Positions 1 through 10,756 of a stretch of DNA of 64,000 nucleotides are shown piece by piece; position 1 is the first letter of the stretch, and each line of letters begins with the position of its first letter. The DNA lies in the NCBI GenBank assembly GCA_001414345.1, contig LLCB01000069.1:124001-188000 (forward strand). The letters run 5' to 3'. The translations under genes and the position numbers were made by a program. A model generated the notes under the pieces. That model searched no databases, had not been told where the DNA came from, and saw only the letters and a list, made by a program, of their open reading frames with translations. Origin of the DNA: Hymenoscyphus infarciens (taxonomy: Eukaryota; Ascomycota; Leotiomycetes; Helotiales; Helotiaceae).

Positions 1-969
1 GCTCAATATATTGGATTACCATTACTACACAATTTTAGTTTGGGGATTTCTTAGATAATGAACTGATTACTTACATATCGCGACTCGATTTTCAACACCT
101 CTAGGCACAATGATATCTGGATAATTAGAATTGCTCTCGCAAATGAGGGGAACCCACTCACCTGCGACTTTTCTTTGGGGCTCAACATATTGTTCAAAAT
201 TTGGCTTAACAAATGCAAACCATTGTTTGATACATCCTTCAATATCTCGTCCTCGCTCTTCAACATCTCGGAGGACTTTCAAATATTAGTATTTTGAATA
301 TCAAGGGTCACGAGACCTTACTTCTTCTTGACAAACAAGTATCTGCGTCTGCTTCACAAAATATCTGGAGCACAAGTTAGAATAAGACAGCGGGTAAGAT
401 ATAAAGAGATATGAAGCAGCACCATACCTTCATATCTAGAAGCTCAAGAACTCTTTCATCATACAACGCGAATATACCCTCTAGAATGAGCACGTGCGGC
501 GAGTAAATCGAGGTTGTTTCCTTTTCTCTGGCATGTTTTGCAAAGGAATAGATGGGAATTTCAGCACGTCGCCTACGCAGGTGTCAGCAAGGAAATATAT
601 TGAAGAGATTTGCTGTCATCTTACCCCGCCTTCAGATCTCTCAATCTATCAACCAGCACATCGAAATCAATGGCACTCGGAGAATCAAAATCGTATTCAT
701 TTCGGAATGCCTTTTCAGATGCTTCTTCGTCCAAGGTTTTGTAGAATGAGTCCTATTTACAATTTAGCGGGTTGTCAACAAAATGATTACAGTCAGAACC
801 TAGGTACCATAGATAGAATGACGACCCAAGGAAGATTCAATTTCGAGACGATGGCATGAGACAGAGTTGACTTTCCCGAGCCGGAACTTCCTGCGATACC
901 GATAATGCAGACGTCGGCCCATGGGGGTTGGTATGGCCCTGGAGCTCGGGTTCTGATTCCCTCAGACAT
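1..969 (-). CDS. URK1: Uridine kinase (uridine/cytidine kinase), 3' end cut by window
   Basis: Phosphorylates uridine and cytidine with ATP or GTP in the pyrimidine salvage pathway in the cytosol. The predicted protein starts at 969 and has a Walker A P-loop [12 protein letters not shown] at residues 24-35. The family's DSFYK motif begins exon 2, and [14 protein letters not shown] and [12 protein letters not shown] follow. I read seven exons: 808-969, 625-752, 428-572, 322-364, 162-275, 75-116 and 1-24. The introns are 45-63 bp with GT-AG ends, and each join keeps frame and family sequence. The C-terminal part, including any UPRTase-like extension, lies left of the window. It is divergent from GID8, with about 0.6 kb between them. 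Family assignment is firm; the exact edge of the short exon 4 is the least certain part. Confidence 0.93.
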
Positions 970-1588
970 GGTGGTTTGGTCCGAAGGAACAAGACGGTGT
1001 GCGACTAAGGAGGAAAGGGTTGAGTCTCGCTATGGAAGTGAATTTGGCTGGAGTTTATGAGAAGACCACTGGAAAGAAATCAGTCTTTTGGTCTTGGAAA
1101 GTAAGAACCTGAGATAAGGCTCAACGAAGGATGGGAGAGGAGGAGGGGAGGGGTATTAACTCGTCAGCAAAGGAGCTTGAAGAAGGCCCAGCCTCCAAGA
1201 TAAAATAGATATGGACGGGACTGTACCCTAGTTTAATGTGTTGCAGCTAGGCAAGCTAGGCAAGCTGGACAAGCAAATGTCACTAGATTTAGACCTTGAA
1301 TCTCTCAAAAAGTGCCATCTTAGTGAAGCTAAAGAGCAGCCAATGAAGAGTTGTTGATGCCTTGTATCCCAGGACTCAGAACTGCAAGGGACAAATCAAC
1401 GTTTCCAAAAACGGAAAGGCTCCATGATCACGTGGTATATCAGCTTATCCTCATTTGGCTAGCTTACCACTAGCTCGACTTTGCAGAGCTTGCAAACCCA
1501 CACCTCTTTTTCCACGACTTCTTCAGCGGTCAACAAGCATCTCGTCCTCTTCCACCACAACATTTGCACTTGCAGGACACTCTCGTAG
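970..1588. promoter_or_regulatory. Intergenic region between URK1 and GID8
   Basis: This stretch separates two divergent genes and must carry both promoters. I see no ORF of note. It contains a small direct repeat at about 1245-1275, in which a 9-base unit (GCAAGCTAG and close variants) occurs three times. There are also purine-rich tracts near 1130-1155. No TATA box can be assigned with confidence. Confidence 0.4.
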
Positions 1589-1621
1589 ATGGTCGGCCGT
1601 ATTGGCGTGGGCACTGCAAGA

Positions 1622-2818
1622 ATGGTCAGTCCCTTCGATCGTCGCGCGTTGTCATTTGCCCATGCTGATCCCGCGCGCAGACGTCGTCGACGGCTTCAAC
1701 CACGACCCCTCTCCGCCATGCCTTTGAGCGGCGTGTAGAGGAGGTCAAGCCTTTGAAAAAGTACGTTCTCTCTCACCTGCCATCCTCTCCTCCATCCCAC
1801 CATGTCTGCGCGCTCTACATGATGAGTTTCATCAACTGGGAATCTCTCCTACAAAATTAAAGCATGCGGAGAACACATATTAGTTGTGAACTGATTGAGC
1901 GCACATGGTGGTTGCCCTTGGGCAGCAGGATTTCTCTCCCACGGAACCCATGCTAACATTCCACCTTGTAGTGATATCAATGCGCTCATCCTGGACTACC
2001 TTACAACAGAAGGCTACCCCTCCGCAGCAGCCAAGTTCTCGACCGAGGCAAACCTTCGACCACAGCAGGAAGCAGATTCAGTGAGGGCGCGTCAATCAAT
2101 TCAACACTCGATCCACCTTGGGAGCATCCAGGCTGCGATCGAGGAGTTGAATGAGTTGGAACCTCAGGTGAGCCATACAACCTTTTCTATCTTTCTTTCC
2201 TCCCTTGCGATGATTAATATGTTTCATGCACCACTCATATAGCCTTCGGGTCGGTGATGAGAAAACCACGAACTTCAGTCCTCAGTATGAGCAATACATC
2301 CCCTCTAACTCTTCACAATCACAACCTTTTATGGTTACAATTGCTAACAGCCATTAAAGGTTCTTGATAATAATCCCTCTCTCCACTTTGCGCTTCTTCG
2401 ATTACAACTTGTTGAACTCATCAGAGAATGCAATTCACAGCCCGGAGGTGATATCAGTCCTGCATTGACATTTGCCACACAGCAATTAGCTCCTCGTGCA
2501 CCCACAAAACCAGAGTTCTTGGAAGATTTGGAGAGGACCATGGCGCTTCTTGTTTTCCCTCCAGATAATCTTGAACCACAATTGGCTGCTCTGTTACACC
2601 CGGATCTTCGTAGGTCTGTCGCAGATAGTGTCAACAAGGCCATTCTCAGTATTCAGAATCAACGACGAGATGCTGCAATCAGAAATCTTGTTCGTCTCCG
2701 TGCATGGGCTGAGAATACAGCAAGGGATCAGAAGAAGGATCTGCCAGCACGGATTGAGTTGGGCCTTGATGAAAGAGAGGAACGATATGAGAACGGCCAT
2801 GAGCCCATGATCACTTGA
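1622..2818 (+). CDS. GID8: GID/CTLH E3 ubiquitin ligase subunit Gid8 (LisH-CTLH-CRA protein)
   Basis: A scaffold subunit of the GID/CTLH ubiquitin ligase, which in yeast degrades gluconeogenic enzymes when glucose returns. Exons read as 1622-1624, 1681-1760, 1972-2167 and 2360-2818, giving 245 aa, normal for Gid8. A LisH motif lies at about residues 29-61 (DINALILDYLTTEGYPSAAA), followed by a CTLH region with IQHSIHLGSIQAAIEELNEL. The CRA domain contains LDNNPSLHFALLRLQLVELI and a C-terminal RDAAIRNLVRLRAWAENT. The intron at 2168-2359 is 192 bp, long for this region, and has a clear GCTAAC branch site near 2343. The start is uncertain: the ATG at 1622 gives an initiator exon of one codon, while an in-frame ATG at 1589 would add 11 residues. 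The product is firm; the first exon is tentative. Confidence 0.88.
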
Positions 2819-3390
2819 CCAATGCAAATCACAATGGCGTTTGGGTACAATGTTTGATACCAGTGGCTATAGCGGATAAATTGGGGAACGGATTCGAGAG
2901 TAGAGGCGTTATATCTGGTCGCGGAGAAGGCTTTGGTTGGCGTTCAGGATATTATGACTGTTGTATTTGTAGAACAGCCTAGTGTTTTCCACTTCGCTTA
3001 CCAAGCGTTTTACATCACTGTGTTAGGTTGCTTGATGGCTAGAATAAAATATTATTATTTAATACATTAGAAGGTCCATGCAGTGTGAAGATTGCAAAAT
3101 ATAATTCTCCGAAAAGCTTGCGACAAGCCAATCTTTTTAAGCTTTGTGGTGGATACATTTCAGCCGGGGTATCCGATACTTTCACTACGTCAGCACTGCG
3201 AAGTCGCTGTTTCTGGATCTCGCGGCGAGATAGCTTCAGCTCCACCATCTTCTAGCTCTCTACCACATCCTAATTCCCTCAACATTCTTCCTCATTCAAC
3301 CCAATTCTTGCAATGCCGCCGCGATGGTATTCTTGACACAAAGCTAAACTAAAATACCATTATTTCCCACTCAATTGAAGCAATTGCAGC
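2819..3390. other. Intergenic, GID8 3' flank and NDE1 promoter
   Basis: No gene is recognisable. The stretch at 3045-3070 is AT-rich and may hold the GID8 polyadenylation region. The segment at about 3240-3360 is rich in CT and CA runs, as fungal promoters and 5' leaders often are, and leads directly into the NDE1 start. Confidence 0.4.
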
Positions 3391-5543
3391 ATGCTGCCTC
3401 TGAAGAGCATTTCTCGATGCGGTCGACGCGGGCACCTCATCAACACACCTTTACGATACGGCAATGGCAATGGCATCACAAATTCTTCCTGGAAACACGC
3501 CAGCTTCCGCGGTCGCGGATTGACAGCTTCAAGATTGTACCAATCCAAAAGACAACCGCCACTACCTCTCTCCCTGCGGCAATCTCGCCCCGCGCTGCGA
3601 CAGCAATTCTTCCTACAAAATACTCGAAGCGTCTCCGGGAAACCCCTTCCACAACGTCGATCATGGATCCTCAACTTTGTATACAGATCTGCAGCACTGC
3701 TGGGAGGGTCCATAGCGATTTTGGGAGTGGGAGTCATAGGGTTCTTCATATTCGATGCATCAACATACCGCGAGGATTTGAGCTACAAAGATATACACGT
3801 CTCGGATCTCGCGTTGAATCCGAGACGAGGAGGGCCCAAAAATTTGCCAATTTCGGAGGTACAGATTGACGACTATGACTGCGAGCAAAAGTTACGGCAA
3901 AAGGATAAACCCAGGTTGGTGGTGCTTGGTGGTGGATGGGGGAGTGTTGCGCTGCTCAAGACGTTGAATCCAGAGGAATACCATGTTACCTTGGTTTCTC
4001 CAACCAATTACTTTTTATTCACACCCATGCTTCCTTCTGCTACGGTTGGGACACTCGAATTTCGATCACTGGTGGAACCTGTTCGACGTATTGTCCAAAG
4101 GGTGAAGGGGCATTTCATTAGAGCCACTGCGGAAAATATCGAGTTTTCGGAAAAGTTGGTGGAATTATCGCAAAAGGATGCAGATGGAAAGGAAGTACGA
4201 TTCTATCTCCCATACGACAAACTCGTTATTGGAGTAGGATCAACCACCAATCCTCATGGCGTCAAGGGGTTGGAGAATTGCCACTTCTTGAAGGATATCG
4301 ATGATGCGCAGAAAATCCGAAATCGGATATTGACCAATCTTGAATATGCTTGCCTCCCGACAACCACAGACCAAGAAAGACGTCGTTTACTTTCATTTGT
4401 CGTCAGTGGTGGTGGTCCAACGGGTGTTGAATTCGCTGCTGAGCTTTTCGACTTGCTCAATGAGGATCTTACCAATCATTTCCCTAAAATCTTGAGAAAT
4501 GAGATTTCCGTCCATCTCATACAAAGCAGAGGACACATCCTAAACACATACGACGAATCGATATCCAAATACGCTGAAGCTCGATTCGCCCGTGACCAAG
4601 TGGTGATCCTCACGAATTCTCGAGTCAAGGAAATCACCCCAGACAGCATTTACTTCACCCAAAAGGGAGAGCAGGGAGAATCGATCACCAAAGAACTCCC
4701 CATGGGCTTCTGCCTCTGGTCAACAGGAGTTTCTCAAACCGAATTTTGTCAAAAAGTAGCTGCCGCCTTGGGCAATTCTCAAACGAATAAACACGCCCTA
4801 GAAACCGATTCTCACCTACGTCTCAATGGTACCCCTCTTGGTGACGTCTACGCCATTGGCGATTGCGCTACGGTTCAAAATAATGTGGCAGATCACCTCG
4901 TTACTTTCCTCCGTACTTTAGCATGGGAGAAGGGTCAGGATCCTGAGACTGTTCACATTACATTTTCCGAATGGCGAGAAGTCGCACAGAAAGTGAGAAG
5001 ACGCTTTCCACAAGCTGCAGACCACCTAAAACGCCTCGACAAACTCTTCTTCGACTACGATAAAGATCAATCTGGTACCCTGGACTTTGGCGAGCTCCGA
5101 GAATTGTTGATGCAAATCGACTCCAAACTTACCTCGCTTCCGGCCACAGCCCAAAGAGCACATCAACAGGGCCAATATCTTGGACATAAATTCAATAAGA
5201 TGGCTCGTGCGGCTCCGGGGTTGAGGGCTAATGATGTTATTCATGGGGATTTGGATGAGACTGTTTATAAGGCCTTTGAGTATAGACATCTAGGATCACT
5301 AGCTTATATTGGAAACTCGGCTGTCTTTGATCTTGGGGGTGGGTGGAATGTTACCGGGGGGTTGTGGGCGGTTTATGCGTGGAGGAGTGTGTATTTTGCG
5401 CAGAGTGTTAGTTTGAGGACTAGGGTGCTTCTTGCTATGGATTGGGCTAAGAGGGCTTTCTTTGGGAGAGGTGAGTTTACTCTTCTCAATTTTGGATTTT
5501 GGGGATTGATTGCTAACTTTGAGTAGATTTGATGAACTGGTAA
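3391..5543 (+). CDS. NDE1: External alternative NADH:ubiquinone oxidoreductase with EF-hand
   Basis: A type II, non-proton-pumping NADH dehydrogenase that passes electrons from cytosolic NADH to ubiquinone at the outer face of the inner mitochondrial membrane. The N-terminus is rich in Arg with no acidic residues, as in mitochondrial presequences, and a hydrophobic segment follows at residues 101-121. Two dinucleotide-binding motifs are visible: VVLGGGWGSVALL from about residue 177 (FAD) and VVSGGGPTGVEFAAEL from about 337 (NADH). One EF-hand loop spans D557-E568 (DKDQSGTLDFGE), as in the calcium-responsive fungal NDE proteins. A 56-bp intron at 5471-5526, with donor GTGAGT and branch GCTAAC, replaces a read-through tail. 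The spliced product is 698 aa and ends in DLMNW. Unspliced, frame continues to a stop that coincides with the acceptor TAG. Confidence 0.94.
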
Positions 5544-6303
5544 GGAAGAAAAAGATTAAAGATGTCTAGACCTGGAGAGGCGCTATGAGATGACTGGGAA
5601 TGGATATCACGCAGTAGTTTGACGTTGGTTACGAGAGGAGCGTCTACCAAATGACGACCGTCGTATTTGGGCGCCTGGTGCTAGGAGTTTTGTACAGCTG
5701 AACCTGACCAGGTCGCCGGTGGCATTGGACACACGCAGACATGATATCCTAGCACAGTAGTGCCCGCCCGTTTTATTGAGGATGTACTTTAGAATGGTGG
5801 GCGACCTGGAAAAAATAGAATGTGTCTTTTTTTTTCATATTTCTACTCCTCTTGTTATGTGATTTTAGAATTGTGAACTTGTGGCGGATCTTCTCATGTT
5901 TGTGTAATTTAGAAGTGGAGCAGTGACGATCCTGGTCCTTTTACAGACAAAATAATCTCTTGTTTGAAGTTTTTTTTTCGTATTTTAGTCCTGTTTCTCG
6001 TCCGTAGACTTAGGCGGCGATACGATATTATATCAGATTATTAGAATATCAGAATATATACCGCATAATAAATATAATAAAATCTTCCCTAGTATATCGT
6101 TAGATAAAAAAGTAATAATAATTAATAATAATTAATAAAGAACTAGGGTCAAATACTATCTTATAGTATTAACTAAATATTATAGAACTTATATTTACTA
6201 CTAGTTAAAATATAGTTTATTATAAAAAGTTAATTAGAGAAATCTTGCTTTAGTATAGAGAGAGGTTTAATCTCGTAGAGTTAGGAATAAGAATAATACG
6301 GCA
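5544..6303. other. 3' flank of NDE1 passing into AT-rich DNA
   Basis: The first 450 bp look like an ordinary 3' flank with T-rich tracts. From about 6030 the composition drops sharply to AT with TA-rich words, the start of a RIP-like gap that runs to about 7660. I see no gene. Confidence 0.5.
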
Positions 6304-6983
6304 TCTCGTATATACTAAAAGTCGGAAACGACTAAATCGCAAATCGCAAATCGTAAATCGTAAAGTACTTCCTTATTATAAGTATAAATATATATTTTTT
6401 TAATTTAAGTTCTCTCTCCCTCCTTCACCTCTCCCCTCCTCTAGACTAGACACTATAGATAGTCTTAAATATAGCAACTAATTAGAGAATAGAGAGAGAA
6501 GATAAGTATTATATATATAGTAGTAATATCGCCTCCTTATTATCTATCTCTATTACTTAACTCTTATCTTATATTCTTTCTATTATTTTTAGATAAATAA
6601 GAGAGAAAGAGAGGAAGAGAGAAGAGGGAAGAGGGGAAGAGGGAAAGAGTAGAGGGAATGTTTACTCTAAACTCTCCTTACCTACGCTAGGAAAAACCTT
6701 CCTCTAGAATGTTTACTACCTCCTACTCTCTTCTTTACTTACTCTCTTACCTTACTCTTATTCTTCTTCCACTCTCTTTAATACTCTCTTAGTATACGTA
6801 ATATATACCTAGGTAGAAGAATAGAATAGAAGAGTAAGAGAGTAAGAGAGTAAGAGAGTAAGAGAATAGGATAATATAATTTAAGATTTACTATATCTAT
6901 TAACTTTTGTAATTTGCGATTTACGATTTACGATTTGCGATTTGCGATTTAGTCGTCGTTTCCGACTTTTGGTATATACGAGA
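6304..6983. mobile_element. 680-bp element with long terminal inverted repeats (MITE-like), degraded
   Basis: Two inverted arms of about 65 bp face each other. The left arm (6304-6365) starts TCTCGTATATAC, continues through AAAAGTCGGAAACGA, then has a run of AAATCGC/AAATCGT heptamers. The right arm (6912-6983) is its reverse complement with a three-base difference. The interior has mirrored CT-rich (6405-6440) and GA-rich (6600-6660) tracts and a tandem AGAGTA-type run at 6829-6865. No coding region survives. The structure fits a non-autonomous DNA transposon; I found no convincing target-site duplication, so the superfamily is unknown. Confidence 0.72.
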
Positions 6984-7069
6984 CGCTCTAAATAAGGTAT
7001 TATATAAAATAAATAACTTTGCTTTTTTTTTTTTTTTTTTTTTTTTTTGAAAAAAAAAAAATTTTTTTT

Positions 7070-7108
<39 letters not shown>

Positions 7109-8178
7109 AAATAGTTAGCTCTTCTTAGCTAGAAGTACTCATTCTATAAGTACACGTTATATTATTAGTTACTCTTAGAAATCTAATATTAATTAGATTA
7201 CTCTTTATATAAGATATTAACTATTATAGACTCTTTTAATATACTACTAGTAATATTACTATCTAAGTCTACGTACTTTTAGTCTTTATTAAATAGAATT
7301 ATATTACGAATTCGAAGCCTACTTCTAGTCTTTTGAGACATATTTAAAGTAGTTTTATTTCTTGTTTATTTTTATTACTAAGGCGGAAGTAGAGATTTTT
7401 AAGTAGCTATTTATAAGTTATCTACTAAGACTCCGATCTTATAGAAATATCTTATAGAGAAAGAGATAGTATTCTTAGAGAGGTTTTTTTGAGAAATATT
7501 TTCCAGATTATGTTCTGTTTACTATTTATAGTTAATAGTTATTTATTTTAAAATTAAATTAGTCGGCTAGCTTTTATATCTTAAAGAGTAATCCTACGTT
7601 TTATACAAGGTATTAAACGAAGAGAGTTAGTGTTAAGATAGCAACGCTTATATTTCGTGGTCTCGATTTTCAATTTCTAGGTGTTAGAGAAGATGTACCA
7701 TAGAGCTTGTACTGATGTTCATTCTTTGAAGGTGTCCAATCTCGCTTAGCGACAACGTAGTTGGAATGGCTGAAAGCGGAACTTGAGAACTTTCCTTTAT
7801 AGACAACTTGTAAAGTTGCTAAACTGATGTCACTCATACATGTTTCAAATCCCAAACTCTTGTTTAAATGCGACGCGGAATGGGTTCTGGGAAGTAGTTC
7901 GCTCCAATCCGCTATCTCCTCATTTCCACAAGCAAACAACAAAGCATCGATTAATCAGGTAATTCGTGGGCTAGTTCTGGCTAGATGCATCCACTTTCTT
8001 TATTCACCCCGACAATTCGGCATTGTCGTTGGATCGGAACTTTACACCGAACCTTTCCTTTTCCCGATCGAACAATAACATAGGCGGCAGAAAGATCGGA
8101 ACAGTTTCCTCAACAAGAAAGAGTTACCCCTCTTTGATGTCTAGAATCTGAAGGTATAGAGTACTTAGATTCCCAGCT
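6984..8178. other. AT-rich gap with a long poly-T/poly-A block; no recognised gene
   Basis: A homopolymer block at 7023-7104 consists almost only of T with one A run, and could be an assembly-sensitive tract. From 7105 to about 7660 the DNA is TA-rich with few CA/TG dinucleotides, like the RIP-degraded blocks elsewhere. From 7660 to 8178 the composition is normal, but the short ORFs there (7827-8078 plus, 7670-7942 minus) show no family features. The last 100 bp probably carry the promoter or leader of the next gene. Confidence 0.5.
7023..7104. repeat. Homopolymer T tract interrupted by an A run
   Basis: About 80 bases of nearly pure T, broken near 7050-7065 by a G and a run of A. It lies just outside the inverted-repeat element and may be a relic tail or a replication/assembly artefact. 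Confidence 0.8.
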
Positions 8179-9261
8179 ATGAAGCAAGGTACTACCTACA
8201 TGCCCATGGATAGCCAAAATTTCACACCTAGAGCGTCTCCCAATCAGTTGCTTCTCGATTCTCAAAGACATTACTCAATGGACCGCGGCGGGATCCTAGT
8301 CTCACCTCCTCCATCTGCGCATCCTGGGTCTACGCCTATGTTTAGTTTTCCCGCGTTGCAGAGGATATCGGGTTTTCATTCTCCTTCGCATTCATTGAAC
8401 GAAAGCTTGAATGCAGACTTCTTGGAAAGCAAAGCACAAAGTATCGAAGACCTCCGCGCTCAAAGAACATACCTCCTCTCCACCCTCCAACGAGAAAATA
8501 CCAAAGCCCACTCCCTCCTAAATAAAATCCCACCCCTCGAGATCCTCCTCACCCCCTCTTCTGATCAGCAAACTCCCAATCTAACGCGCAAAACCCGAAA
8601 ACGGTTATCATGGCTCCGTCACCGTCTAAACGAAACGAACAACCAAGAATCCGCCATCCTCGTGCGTTTAAACCAACTAACAACCGAGATCCAACGAATA
8701 GAATATAAAGAGAGGATTGAGACGGAGAGAGAACATTATGAACAATTACACGAGAATGCCATGAAAGCCGTAGAAGCTTTACCTTTGGATTTGACGCCGA
8801 CCGTAGGGGGATCGGGGGCTTTTAGTGAGTTGAGGGTGACGACGCCGATGCTGGATCCCAAGAGTCCTTGTTTTGAACCGAAGGGGTTTGGGTATCCGTT
8901 TCCGAGTGTTCCGTCGTCTCCTCTGACGACGACGACGACAAACGAGACGGCGGAGGTGGATGAGGAGTTTAGTTTTGAGAAGGAGGCGACGAGGAAAGAT
9001 ATTGATGATGAAGCTTCGCCAATGACGAGGACACCAGATGTGGTGGAGGAAAAGGAAGAACATAAGAAAGTGAGACCGGGTCTCGAGCATAGATCTTCGT
9101 CTTTGGATTCGGGGAAGCTTTTGGCGACTCTGAGGAATGAGCAGATGATTTTTAAGAGACAGAATAGTTTGCCTGTTATTCCGGGGTTATCTGAGATTTG
9201 GAAGTTGACTAGTGAGGATAAGAAGGAGCACGATGATAAGGAGAATGTGGAGGAGGGGTAG
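8179..9261 (+). CDS. Unrecognised 360-aa coiled-coil protein
   Basis: I do not recognise the family. The protein begins with a low-complexity Ser/Pro-rich segment (residues 1-75). A charged helical region at about 84-200 follows, likely coiled coil, with SIEDLRAQRTYLLSTLQREN, then RKRLSWLRHRL and ERIETEREHYEQLHENAMKA. A disordered acidic and Thr-rich stretch (about 225-300) comes next. The short C-terminal segment KRQNSLPVIPGLSEIWKL stands out as a possible conserved linear motif before a Lys/Asp/Glu tail. The start at 8179 is the first ATG of the open frame. Met8 and Met10 are alternatives, and an upstream exon cannot be excluded because CCCAG lies just before the ATG. It ends 277 bp before the convergent NECAP gene. 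The long codon-biased ORF and its composition make it likely real. Confidence 0.72.
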   Translation: MKQGTTYMPMDSQNFTPRASPNQLLLDSQRHYSMDRGGILVSPPPSAHPGSTPMFSFPALQRISGFHSPSHSLNESLNADFLESKAQSIEDLRAQRTYLLSTLQRENTKAHSLLNKIPPLEILLTPSSDQQTPNLTRKTRKRLSWLRHRLNETNNQESAILVRLNQLTTEIQRIEYKERIETEREHYEQLHENAMKAVEALPLDLTPTVGGSGAFSELRVTTPMLDPKSPCFEPKGFGYPFPSVPSSPLTTTTTNETAEVDEEFSFEKEATRKDIDDEASPMTRTPDVVEEKEEHKKVRPGLEHRSSSLDSGKLLATLRNEQMIFKRQNSLPVIPGLSEIWKLTSEDKKEHDDKENVEEG

Positions 9262-9537
9262 AGATGTGAATGTTGAAATGAAAAGAAACAACAAGGATTT
9301 GGTGGTTTGCCTGCTTAGGTACCAGTACATAGCATCGATGTTACTTGTAATTATGCTCATATTCAGCTTACGTTCAAGTTGAATCAATAGGAATTGATTT
9401 ATGAAACCGCTTATCATTATCAATCATGAAGAGTCCCTCCCAGCTCCAAAGACACCGTTCAAAGAGAAGCCATTGGCCGAAGGAGGTTGTATCAGGTCAA
9501 AAGAGAAGAGCGATCAGAGACCCAATTGGCTTTCAGA

Positions 9538-10329
9538 CTACTGAAACTCCCCAAACTCCCCATCATCAAACCCAAAATCGTCAACAGGCTTCGGTGGCGG
9601 AGGTTCCATAGTCCTACTTAACCTCTTCTGAGCCTTGACCTCCTGTGCACTCGGTGGTGGCGGTAGTAACGAACTCCCAGGAGGAGGAGGTAATGAGAAT
9701 CCACCTCCGCCTCCAAACCCACTCCCCGTCGACTCCGGCTTTGAAACGTTTCTCCTCCCTTTTCCTCCAAAAGACACAGTAATAGTCTCTCCCTCTTTCA
9801 AACTGAAATCCTTCTTCTCAGCAGGCTTCTCCTCTTTCAAAACTTTCTTCCCTCCCGCCTTTCCATTATCCTCAATATTCAAAGTCTTCCTCGTCTCCTG
9901 TAGTGCGACACTGAAATCAAAAGCCTCACTCCTCTCCTCGTATCCAATTCCCAGTACCGCTTTCCTGCCTCCCTCCCCTTGAACCCTTAAAGCGAAGAAC
10001 CGCGACGAGTCAAGAACCTGTTCTACGACATCTGGAGTGGTATATGGTGCCGCCGCAAAGAGTTGACCATTTGACGGGTCTTCGAGGAGGATATCTGCTT
10101 TTACGGACTCGGTGCTGTTGGGGAGGGGAATAGCGGTCTCGAGGAGTCGGAGACGGGCGGTGAAAATTAGACGGGCGTTGTTGTTTTCGGTCCAAGAGGC
10201 GGCTACGTAGCCTTTTGTACTGGTTAGAGGGGGGATGTTGTAGATGTGGACGGAGGGTGCGATGAAGAGGATTCTTTGGATTGCGTCGGGAGGGAGGGGT
10301 CGTCCTGTGGAGGGGTCGATGGTCTCCAT
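9538..10329 (-). CDS. NECAP-family adaptin-ear-binding coat-associated protein
   Basis: Clathrin-mediated endocytosis accessory protein. NECAPs have an N-terminal PH-like NECAP domain (DUF1681) that binds AP-2 and a C-terminal acidic Phe/Trp motif for adaptin ears. Here the domain covers about residues 15-175, with IQRILFIAPSVHIYNIPPLT, KGYVAASW, ARLRLLETA, LLEDPSNGQLFAAAPY and SSRFFALRVQ. A Gly/Pro-rich linker and the tail DFGFDDGEFGEFQ follow, a plausible ear-binding motif. A single exon of 263 aa is normal for fungal members. It is divergent from GCN3 and convergent with the coiled-coil gene. The assignment rests on clear family sequence features. Confidence 0.92.
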   Translation of the reverse strand: METIDPSTGRPLPPDAIQRILFIAPSVHIYNIPPLTSTKGYVAASWTENNNARLIFTARLRLLETAIPLPNSTESVKADILLEDPSNGQLFAAAPYTTPDVVEQVLDSSRFFALRVQGEGGRKAVLGIGYEERSEAFDFSVALQETRKTLNIEDNGKAGGKKVLKEEKPAEKKDFSLKEGETITVSFGGKGRRNVSKPESTGSGFGGGGGFSLPPPPGSSLLPPPPSAQEVKAQKRLSRTMEPPPPKPVDDFGFDDGEFGEFQ

Positions 10330-10756
10330 TATTTGTATAGTGGAGGGTATTGATCTGATTGAGGAATTGGATATTATTTGTCGGTGAGCATCTTATAGAT
10401 ACTTGAGAGAGGGAGGTGAGGTTGAGGTTGAGGATGAGTATTGATCAGGTTCCAATCACAGATCTCAATGCGAGAACATGCCTATTTCCCCGCCTACTAG
10501 TGTCTTATCGCTCTTATCTTAGCGTGCTTTCTTTCATACGCCAATCTACTCTACCCCCCCCCCCCGGTCATCCCAGTCAATTCACTCCAATCGGAAGATT
10601 CCAGCCCTGCTCTGCCAACAAGAAACAGGAAACAGGACACCTCAGGACTCGAACCTAGCCTTTGTCTCTTCTACTGTCATTTCAACATTTCAACTTTGGA
10701 AAATCCCCTCAATTTCGTCTCTCAATCAATTCTAAAGCTAATCAACTACCGCAATC
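10330..10756. promoter_or_regulatory. Shared divergent promoter region of NECAP gene and GCN3
   Basis: This 427-bp gap separates two divergent genes. It holds a GAGGTTGAGGTTGAGG direct repeat near 10416-10435, a 12-base poly-C run at 10554-10565, and CT/CA-rich sequence toward GCN3 typical of fungal 5' leaders. No specific binding site is claimed. Confidence 0.5.

Noticed and set aside
3375..3869. 164-codon frame overlapping the start of NDE1
   Set aside because: Out-of-frame shadow of the NDE1 presequence region; the NDE1 frame has clear family motifs.
7670..8078. Overlapping frames on both strands (90 and 83 codons)
   Set aside because: Mutually antisense, no motif, no intron evidence; normal-composition gap only.
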